Below are positions 7,590-12,415 of a stretch of 12,415 bases of DNA, one piece after another (within the stretch, counting starts at the first letter, position 1; every line of letters starts with the position of its first letter). The stretch lies in NCBI GenBank assembly GCA_020632575.1, contig JACKFH010000069.1, forward strand, positions 1 to 12,415. The letters run 5' to 3'. The notes beneath the pieces were generated by a model. That model did no database searches and was not told the origin of the DNA. It was given only the letters and a program-made list of their open reading frames with translations. The stretch is from Candidatus Omnitrophota bacterium. GTDB lineage: Bacteria > Hinthialibacterota > Hinthialibacteria > OLB16. The position numbers were made by a program, and so were the translations under genes.

Positions 7590-9149
7590 GTGAAATACTT
7601 GACCTACCTGATGGGCACCAATGTTCCGAACCTCAAGAACATCGCCTCGCGGATCGGTCATTTCACCCCGGAAAACTCCAAGCAACGTCTCGCCTCCGGC
7701 ATCATTCGCAAGGTCACACAAAAAGCCTCGCTCACCCTCATCCTCGATGAGCTCTCCGATCAGGCGTACCAACTTCTGAGATTCCTCCAGCTGCGCCCGA
7801 AGGAGGAATGGCGGCTGGAGGATTTCGCCTGCTTCCGCGAGATCTGGTCGGAACCCGAGATCTTTCATGGCATGAACGAGCTCGTCCATTCCGGCATTGT
7901 GGGCGTCACCTTCGAAAGCGAGACCGAGCAGGAGGTCTTTATCACCTTTGATGAGATCGACCCGCTGGTTTGCCAGGTTCTGGAACTGGAGGGGACCGAT
8001 CCATTCGAGCCCACTCTTCCAGCCAGCACGGTGCATTCGCATCCGAATGTCTGGCAGAACGATCTGATGACCTTCCTGGGATACTGCGCAAGGAGCCGAT
8101 TTCAACTCACAAAGCGGGACCAGATTCACAAACGGGACTCGGATAGTCTGAATCGGCTCTTGTTGGGAAGCCGCCTGGGGAAGCTTCAACAGAAATTTTG
8201 CGGGTACGAGCAGGATTGGGCCAGCCGGATCCTGGATCAACTCTTCGCCATTCGGGCTCTGACGCAGGAGAACCATGGGCTGGCTTTGACCCAAGACGCC
8301 TACCACCTCCTTCTCGAGCAACTTGAATCCGAGCACCCCCTTTCCGGGATTCACTCGGCCAAGGATCATCACGCGGCCCAGGGGGATGTCGATCTGATTC
8401 TCGAAACGCTGGACCAGGCGCGAGAGAAAAAGACCGGGTGGTGTAGCGTGGAGGCGCTCGAGAGGGCGGTTTGCCCGGTCATCGATATGTTCGAACCGGA
8501 GAACCGTCCGAAGATCGTGCGAGCGGTCCTGTTCGACCTGCTCCTTCTCGGCGAAATCGAGTTGGGTGAGAGCGACGAAGAGTGGCTTTGGCGCCCATTG
8601 GACAATCAATCCCCTTATCCGAAGGATTACAAGGAGTTCCTCCACATCCAGCCGAACTTCGAAATTGTCGCCGCGCCGAACCTGCCACTACGGACTCGCA
8701 TGGTTCTCGAGCAGATCGCGGAGCTGGTTTCGATCGATCAACTCTACCATTACCGGATCGCGAGGGAGTCGGTCTATCTCGGACTGTGTAATGGGTGGAC
8801 CGCCCAAGATCAGATCGATTGGTACCTTCAGCACAGCGGCGGGGGTCGTCCGCTTCCGCAAAATGTTCAGCACAGTATCGAGGACTGGGGGAAGTCCTTT
8901 GGCCGCCTGAGCCTCGAACATCCCTTGCTGCTGGTGTGCGACACGCCCGACCTCGCCGAGAGTCTCTACCACAGCAAGGAGATCGGCCCCTACTGCATCG
9001 GCCGTTACACCGAAACCTCACTCCTCCTCAAGAAGGACGCCGAGGAGGAAATCTTCGAGATCCTGCGAGGGATGAACTACCTCCCCAACCCGGAAGTGGG
9101 GGATGGCACCCGTTGGGCGATCGACACGCAACCGCCGCGTCAGGGGTGA
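7590..9149 (+). CDS. helicase-associated protein with C-terminal XPB N-terminal-like domain (possible p52-like partner of XPB)
   Basis: The start is GTG 7590, preceded by GGAAAGGA (7572-7579) with ten bases between. The 519-residue protein has no helicase motifs and no visible nuclease site. Residues about 30-130 and 155-340 are helical, with winged-helix-like segments such as LTLILDELSDQAYQLLRFL and NDLMTFLGYC...LTKRDQIHKRD (157-182). Residues about 350-500 match the domain that opens the neighbouring helicase: AELV (377-380), YHYR (386-389), LPQNV..SIEDW...GRL (422-440), LAESLY..KEIGPY (455-468) and ILRGMNYLP (491-499). This is the XPB/Ssl2 N-terminal domain (Helicase_C_3 in older Pfam usage). 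Similar genes sit beside xpb in other bacteria, including mycobacteria, where I recall them as longer. The layout recalls TFIIH p52, whose C-terminal clutch pairs with a related domain of XPB. Partnership with the helicase is inferred. Confidence 0.88.
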   Translation: MKYLTYLMGTNVPNLKNIASRIGHFTPENSKQRLASGIIRKVTQKASLTLILDELSDQAYQLLRFLQLRPKEEWRLEDFACFREIWSEPEIFHGMNELVHSGIVGVTFESETEQEVFITFDEIDPLVCQVLELEGTDPFEPTLPASTVHSHPNVWQNDLMTFLGYCARSRFQLTKRDQIHKRDSDSLNRLLLGSRLGKLQQKFCGYEQDWASRILDQLFAIRALTQENHGLALTQDAYHLLLEQLESEHPLSGIHSAKDHHAAQGDVDLILETLDQAREKKTGWCSVEALERAVCPVIDMFEPENRPKIVRAVLFDLLLLGEIELGESDEEWLWRPLDNQSPYPKDYKEFLHIQPNFEIVAAPNLPLRTRMVLEQIAELVSIDQLYHYRIARESVYLGLCNGWTAQDQIDWYLQHSGGGRPLPQNVQHSIEDWGKSFGRLSLEHPLLLVCDTPDLAESLYHSKEIGPYCIGRYTETSLLLKKDAEEEIFEILRGMNYLPNPEVGDGTRWAIDTQPPRQG

Positions 9150-9244
9150 TATCTTCGTCGGGCGTTGCACAATCCATGGGCGGGCTAACGATCCTTGGTT
9201 CTTATTCCACAGTGAACCGAACGACGTGGCGGGGTGGCCGGAGG

Positions 9245-9266
9245 TGCGATTCGAAGGCGAATTGCA
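9245..9266 (-). terminator. stem-loop directly after the carbonic anhydrase stop codon
   Basis: TGCGATTCG (9245-9253) and CGAATTGCA (9258-9266) form a 9-bp stem with one G-T wobble pair and a 4-base loop. The stem begins at the base next to the stop codon of the minus-strand carbonic anhydrase gene. No T-run follows on either strand. It may be a Rho-type 3' end, an mRNA-stabilising hairpin or a weak terminator between the two convergent genes. The rest of the gap from 9150 shows nothing further. Confidence 0.4.
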
Positions 9267-9929
9267 TCAGATCGTGGGATTCCTGCTAACATTTCGCGGA
9301 GCGCTCGAGGTTTCTCCGATGGGGAGAAACTGCCCCTGTTGAGCGTCATATTCGAACACCTGACCGGTTTCGAATTTGTATGTCCAACCGTGGAGCTTCA
9401 AATCGCCACGCGCGGTTGCGGCGGCTACACTCGGATGAGTGCGCAAGTTTTCCAGTTGGACCAGCACGTTTTCCTCCACCGTCGCGGTCAGCCGCGCGTT
9501 GTCCTCGGTGATGTGCGAATAGTTTTCCTTAATGATTCGGTGAGTCGATTCGGCGTGCAGCAGCCACGATTTGACTGCGTTCAAACCTTCCAGTTGTTCC
9601 GAATGCAACAGACCGTCCATGGCGCCGCACAGGGAATGGCCACAAATAATAATTTCCTTCACCTTTAACACCGTGACCGCGTACTCGATGGTTGCGGCCT
9701 CTCCCCCCGCGACGGAACCGTAAGGCGGCACGATGTTGCCCGCGTTTCTCATAATAAACAGATCGCCAGGCTCCGATTGCGTCATCAACGAGGGATCGAT
9801 TCGCGAGTCGGAGCAAGTGATAAAGAGCGCCAAAGGACTTTGTCCATGGGTGAGCCGTTCGAACAATCGTTGTTTGGAGCCGAAAATATCGCTTTGAAAT
9901 TGATGAATGCCCTCGACAAGTTTTTGCAT
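9267..9929 (-). CDS. beta-class carbonic anhydrase
   Basis: The 220-residue protein interconverts carbon dioxide and bicarbonate with one zinc ion per active site. Zinc ligands are visible: Cys39 in CSDSR (39-43), then His98 and Cys101 in GHSLCGAMDG. Asp41 and Arg43 form the conserved catalytic dyad. MRNAGNIVPPYG (60-71) is another strong signature. The length equals that of typical bacterial enzymes such as E. coli Can. There is no signal peptide, so it acts in the cytoplasm, probably supplying bicarbonate to carboxylases. The ATG at 9929 has AAGGA eleven bases upstream (9941-9945 on this strand). It stands alone: it converges with the helicase-associated gene, and a gap of over 200 bp separates it from prmC, so it probably has its own promoter between 9930 and 10150. 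Confidence 0.96.
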   Translation of the reverse strand: MQKLVEGIHQFQSDIFGSKQRLFERLTHGQSPLALFITCSDSRIDPSLMTQSEPGDLFIMRNAGNIVPPYGSVAGGEAATIEYAVTVLKVKEIIICGHSLCGAMDGLLHSEQLEGLNAVKSWLLHAESTHRIIKENYSHITEDNARLTATVEENVLVQLENLRTHPSVAAATARGDLKLHGWTYKFETGQVFEYDAQQGQFLPIGETSSAPRNVSRNPTI

Positions 9930-10070
9930 AACGAATTCTTTCCTTCTCTCCGATCAGAGGACACTGGGGAGTCTTCGATCCAAATCAATGCTCCAGCGCG
10001 CTCGCCATTTCAGACGGTCGCCGAACCATCAGCCAATGACCGATTCGATTAGTTTTTCTTTTGGATCACA

Positions 10071-10085
10071 GTATCTTAAAGATAC
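10071..10085. repeat. A+T-rich palindrome upstream of the carbonic anhydrase gene (possible operator)
   Basis: GTATCTTAAAGATAC has perfect 7-bp arms around one central base. It lies about 140 bases upstream of the carbonic anhydrase start, in the only region that can hold that gene's promoter. Read on the minus strand, it overlaps TAAGAT, a weak -10-like hexamer with TTGTTT 16 bases before it. The odd-centred symmetry suits a dimeric regulator better than a hairpin. I recognise no specific regulator site. Confidence 0.4.
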
Positions 10086-10105
10086 GCGCCCTTCAAACAA
10101 GAATC

Positions 10106-10141
10106 GCGGTTCGATCGATAAAACGATCGTTTTTTAGCCGC
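10106..10141 (+). terminator. Rho-independent terminator-like hairpin in the gap between prmC and carbonic anhydrase
   Basis: On the plus strand CGATCG (10112-10117) and CGATCG (10124-10129) form a stem with loop ATAAAA, followed directly by six T (10130-10135). An outer GCGG (10106-10109)/CCGC (10138-10141) pair can enclose it. The T-run makes this a plus-strand terminator by form, yet both flanking genes are on the minus strand. On the minus strand the hairpin begins about ten bases after the prmC stop but is followed by AACCGC, not T. It may still end prmC transcripts, less efficiently. AAAACGATCGTTTT (10120-10133) is also a full palindrome. Confidence 0.5.
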
Positions 10142-10150
10142 TGTTGTTAC

Positions 10151-10993
10151 TCACACAACCCCTGACGCAAACCGGTCTCTTCCCGCCAAGTCTTTGTGAA
10201 TGCTTATCTGTCGGAAGCCGGATTCGTTCAGTAATCCCGCCACCTTGTGCGCGACCGAGGGACCGATTTCCAAAACCGTATGGCCACCGGGTCTTAGACA
10301 TCGCGCGATCTGAGGGATCAATCGTCGATACTGATCGCAACCATCGACGCCTCCATCGAGCGCCGAGACCGGTTCGTAGTCGCGGACTTGCGGCTCCAGG
10401 GTCTCCATCTCCTGTTCGGTGAGGTAAGGGGGATTGCTCACCGCCAAATCGAAACTGCCTGAAGCAAAAGCCTCCAGCCAATCGGCTCGGATCCAATTCA
10501 CTCGGGAGGCGGGATCATTGCTCAGCGCCACATGGAGGGCCTCGATCGAAAAATCGACGCCGAAGAGGTGGCTTTCAGGGAAGACCTCGGCGAGGGATAG
10601 GGGGATGCAACCGGATCCGGTTCCGACATCGATGATGTGCGAGGCGCGAGGTTGGATCTCCCGGGCGAGGTCGATCAACTCTTCGGTCTCGGGTCGAGGG
10701 ATCAAGACAGCGGGAGAAACCTTAAGTGTCAGGTTGCGAAAATCCTTGCGGCCGAGGATGTAGGCCATGGGCTCGTGACGGAGACGGCGCTGGAGGAGGC
10801 AATAGGCACGGTCCTGGTGGTCCGCGGAGAGGGGCTCCTCCGCAAATCCGATGAGTTTCGATCGGGTGAAATCGGTGACCTCGGAAAGGATCAGGTTAGC
10901 CGAAAGGTCCGGGGATTCGACCTGTTTGGCGCGAAGCTTCCGGGTCGCCCATTTCAACCATTCGCCGAGGGTTTGAGGGTCGATTTCGCTCAT
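10151..10993 (-). CDS. prmC: peptide chain release factor N5-glutamine methyltransferase
   Basis: PrmC (HemK) uses S-adenosylmethionine to methylate the glutamine of the GGQ motif in release factors RF1 and RF2, which improves translation termination. The 280-residue protein has the usual length and parts: a helical N-terminal domain that binds the release factor (about 1-80), IPRPETEEL (98-106), the cofactor loop DVGTGSGCI (122-130) and the substrate-glutamine motif NPPY (187-190) within LAVSNPPYLTEQE. The frame can be extended to a TTG at 11017. I choose ATG 10993 because it overlaps the TGA stop of the upstream glycosyltransferase as ATGA and has GGAAAAG just before it, so translation is probably coupled. 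The usual neighbour prfA is not in the window. The stop is followed by the hairpin at 10106-10141. Confidence 0.95.
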   Translation of the reverse strand: MSEIDPQTLGEWLKWATRKLRAKQVESPDLSANLILSEVTDFTRSKLIGFAEEPLSADHQDRAYCLLQRRLRHEPMAYILGRKDFRNLTLKVSPAVLIPRPETEELIDLAREIQPRASHIIDVGTGSGCIPLSLAEVFPESHLFGVDFSIEALHVALSNDPASRVNWIRADWLEAFASGSFDLAVSNPPYLTEQEMETLEPQVRDYEPVSALDGGVDGCDQYRRLIPQIARCLRPGGHTVLEIGPSVAHKVAGLLNESGFRQISIHKDLAGRDRFASGVV

Positions 10994-12174
10994 GATCTTT
11001 TCCGGGCGGAGAGGCAATCGAGATAGAGGTTTTCCATCTTCTTGGCCTGGACCTCCCAGGAGAGAGGGCCCTCCGCCAGTTTTCGAGCTCTCTCACCCAT
11101 CGCGGCGGCCTGCGCCGGATGGTTGAGGAGGAGAAGGATGCCCTCGGCGAAAGCCTCGGGGTTGGCCTCGGTGGCGACCCCGGCCTCTTCCTGTTCCAGG
11201 ATCGGAGCGGAGTCGCCGACTCGCGGGGCGACAGTGGGACGACCGGAGGCGAGGTAGTCGCCGAACTTGATGGGCCATCGCGCCCGGTTGGCGGGGGTGT
11301 CCTCCAAGGGGAGCAGCTGAATGTCCGAGGCGCCGAGGGGGACCTCGAGACGGTCCGGCGAAAAACGGCCGGCGAAGCGGACCTGTCCGGCGGAGTCACC
11401 TAACTCTTTTTGGGCGATGTCCTCGATTTCGGAATCCTTGTCCTGACCGACCACTTGGAGGATGGCGTCGGGGAATTGCTCGAGGACTTTTCGAAAGGCT
11501 TTGACCAGAAAGGCGAAATCCCAGAACGCGAATCCGGCGAAGGTCAGGACCTTTGCATCCAGCGGCAGCGAGAGTTCCCTGCGGCAAGCATTCTGTCCGA
11601 GGGGATGGATTCGCTCATGCGGGCAACCCGAGGGGATGAGAGAGAGTCGTTCCTCGGGAATCCCGATGGAAACGGCCCGATCCCAAAGGGTTCTCGAAAC
11701 CACGGTGACCCGGTCGGAGATCTTCTTGGTTCCCTCCTCGATCCAAGTCCCCTCCCATTCATCGATCCGCTGGGACTTGCGACGGGGGGTGGTAATCCCC
11801 CCCTTGGTCCACCAATCCGACCAATCAGTCACCAAAGGGGTTCGTCGGATGCGCGAGATCAGCGCGGGCACGGAGACATTCGGACGGTGTTCGAAAGCGT
11901 GGATCAGGTCCCATTTTTTGAGGGCCATCGGGACGCGGGTAAGGATGTCGACCGGCGAATACCCGCCATCATGGGTCCCGACCCCGCCCCATCTCGGGGG
12001 CTGGAGGACTTTGACTCCCTCCTCGACCTCGATTTCCCATCGCCGCCGAATCGTGTCCGCGGCGGTGACCAGTTCCACCTGATGCCCCATTCTCGCCAAC
12101 TCGCGCGCTAGGGGAAAACACCGGAGGTAGCTCCCTCTCCCGATCAGATTGTGGTTCAGCATGAGGATTCGCAT
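10990..12174 (-). CDS. GT4-type (GT-B fold) glycosyltransferase
   Basis: This 394-residue protein looks like a GT4-family retaining glycosyltransferase with two Rossmann-like domains. The N-terminal, acceptor-side domain begins MRILMLNHNL and includes PLARELARMGHQVELVT (21-37). VTVVSRTLWDRAVSIGIP (156-173) and IPSGC lead into the C-terminal nucleotide-sugar domain: LTFAGFAFWDFAFLVKAF (210-227), VVGQD, VRFAGRF and PIKFGDYLASGRPTVAP (301-317). Asp306 replaces the second glutamate of the usual EX7E motif and the first is missing, as in a number of GT4 proteins. There is no signal peptide. Sugar donor and acceptor cannot be read from the sequence; cell-envelope polysaccharide or glycolipid synthesis is likely. 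The ATG at 12174 has no clear ribosome site. It is the first gene of a two-gene unit with prmC, joined by a 4-base overlap. Confidence 0.88.
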   Translation of the reverse strand: MRILMLNHNLIGRGSYLRCFPLARELARMGHQVELVTAADTIRRRWEIEVEEGVKVLQPPRWGGVGTHDGGYSPVDILTRVPMALKKWDLIHAFEHRPNVSVPALISRIRRTPLVTDWSDWWTKGGITTPRRKSQRIDEWEGTWIEEGTKKISDRVTVVSRTLWDRAVSIGIPEERLSLIPSGCPHERIHPLGQNACRRELSLPLDAKVLTFAGFAFWDFAFLVKAFRKVLEQFPDAILQVVGQDKDSEIEDIAQKELGDSAGQVRFAGRFSPDRLEVPLGASDIQLLPLEDTPANRARWPIKFGDYLASGRPTVAPRVGDSAPILEQEEAGVATEANPEAFAEGILLLLNHPAQAAAMGERARKLAEGPLSWEVQAKKMENLYLDCLSARKRS

Positions 12175-12265
12175 GAGATAGGTGGATTATGGCGGTTTCC
12201 GGGGGGATCGTAAGGTGGAGGTGGGATCTCAAGTGGAAGGTTTTTGGATGCGGGGAACGAAATAA
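12175..12265. other. leader/intergenic DNA upstream of the glycosyltransferase gene
   Basis: This stretch holds no reading frame of note. It is rich in GGTGG-like purine runs on the plus strand (for example AAGGTGGAGGTGGGAT at 12211-12226). No convincing -35/-10 pair for the minus-strand glycosyltransferase gene could be picked out, although its promoter must lie here or in the repeat beyond. Confidence 0.35.
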
Positions 12266-12297
12266 TTAGCCTGCCCAGAGTTGAAACCCTGGGCTAA
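12266..12297. repeat. inverted repeat, first part of a compound palindromic element
   Basis: TTAG (12266-12269) and CCCAG (12274-12278) pair with CTGGG (12289-12293) and CTAA (12294-12297). A 4-base bulge CCTG breaks the left arm, and the loop is 10 bases (12279-12288). The 9 paired bases and near-contiguous next hairpin suggest a unit of a dispersed palindromic repeat rather than a terminator, as no T-run follows. Confidence 0.6.
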
Positions 12298-12300
12298 CCA

Positions 12301-12337
12301 TACCAAGTCCCTACGGGACTGAAAGATTCAGTTGGTA
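12301..12337. repeat. nested palindrome, REP-like element with CCCTACGGG core
   Basis: AGTCCC (12306-12311) and GGGACT (12315-12320) form a perfect 6-bp stem with the 3-base loop TAC. Outside it, TACCAA (12301-12306) and TTGGTA (12332-12337) form a second inverted repeat around the first, with one shared base. I recall similar CCCTACGGGACT units as dispersed multi-copy repeats in planctomycete-like and other genomes; some such repeats are moved by REP-associated (IS200-like) transposases. Only one copy lies in this window, so multi-copy status is not shown here. Confidence 0.6.
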
Positions 12338-12415
12338 GCGGCGACATTGCTCGGTTGACGCCGGAATTCACTCCTGCGTTACAGCCCGCTGGCTCATCCA
12401 TTCCTCCTGAAAGAT
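12338..12415. repeat. right part of the palindromic repeat region, running off the window
   Basis: A small hairpin AGCC (12383-12386)/GGCT (12391-12394) with loop CGCT is visible. On the minus strand GGAGGA stands just before ATG codons at 12401 and 12397, and the frame from 12401 stays open for 35 codons through the palindromes to a TAG at 12294-12296. The translated end (ESFSPVGTWYG) is simply the palindrome read as codons, so I treat it as repeat DNA, not a gene. The element probably continues past the right edge. Confidence 0.4.

Noticed and set aside
10990..11017. TTG at 11017 as the prmC start
   Set aside because: It has no ribosome site and adds eight residues unlike the family; ATG 10993 with the ATGA overlap and GGAAAAG is better supported.
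12294..12401. Minus-strand 35-codon frame with a strong GGAGGA ribosome-like site
   Set aside because: It runs straight through the palindromic repeat and its end is just the palindrome translated; the GGAGGA is almost touching the ATG, too close for good initiation.

Overview
The window is chromosomal DNA of moderately high G+C from a bacterium. It holds eight protein genes (one cut off by the left edge), short intergenic gaps and a palindrome-rich non-coding end. The mix of genes suggests an uncultured planctomycete-like or related candidate-phylum bacterium: a PQQ-type sugar dehydrogenase, a fused ADP-forming acyl-CoA synthetase/GNAT protein, a bacterial XPB helicase, and a repeat with a CCCTACGGG core. 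This placement is a guess from gene content; no rRNA or other marker is present. I see no tRNA, rRNA, CRISPR array, transposase or prophage gene.

Layout from left to right. (1) Positions 2-505, plus strand: the C-terminal part of an unrecognised, probably all-helical protein. It converges with and overlaps by 7 bp a minus-strand exported sugar-dehydrogenase-type beta-propeller (499-1794). (2) After a 200-bp divergent gap comes a plus-strand pair: an 898-residue acetate-CoA ligase (ADP-forming)/GNAT fusion of the Pat/PatZ type (1995-4691) and, 7 bp later, a DUF72 (YecE-like) protein starting at TTG (4699-5679). (3) A gap with an extended -10 promoter and a palindrome precedes a second plus-strand pair: the XPB-family helicase (5830-7539) and its neighbour, a helicase-associated protein (7590-9149). 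(4) On the minus strand follow a beta-carbonic anhydrase (9267-9929) and a coupled GT4 glycosyltransferase-prmC pair (12174 down to 10151, joined by an ATGA stop/start overlap). (5) The last 240 bases carry a compound palindromic repeat and no convincing gene.

The most interesting system is XPB plus its neighbour. By eye, the N-terminal domain of the helicase and the C-terminal domain of the neighbour are homologous over about 125 residues. The neighbour also has winged-helix-like segments before this domain. This is the arrangement of eukaryotic TFIIH, where p52 (Tfb2) holds XPB through a pair of related 'clutch' domains. The pair may therefore be a bacterial two-subunit XPB machine with a p52-like regulator. 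The shared domain is seen in the sequence; the complex is inference.
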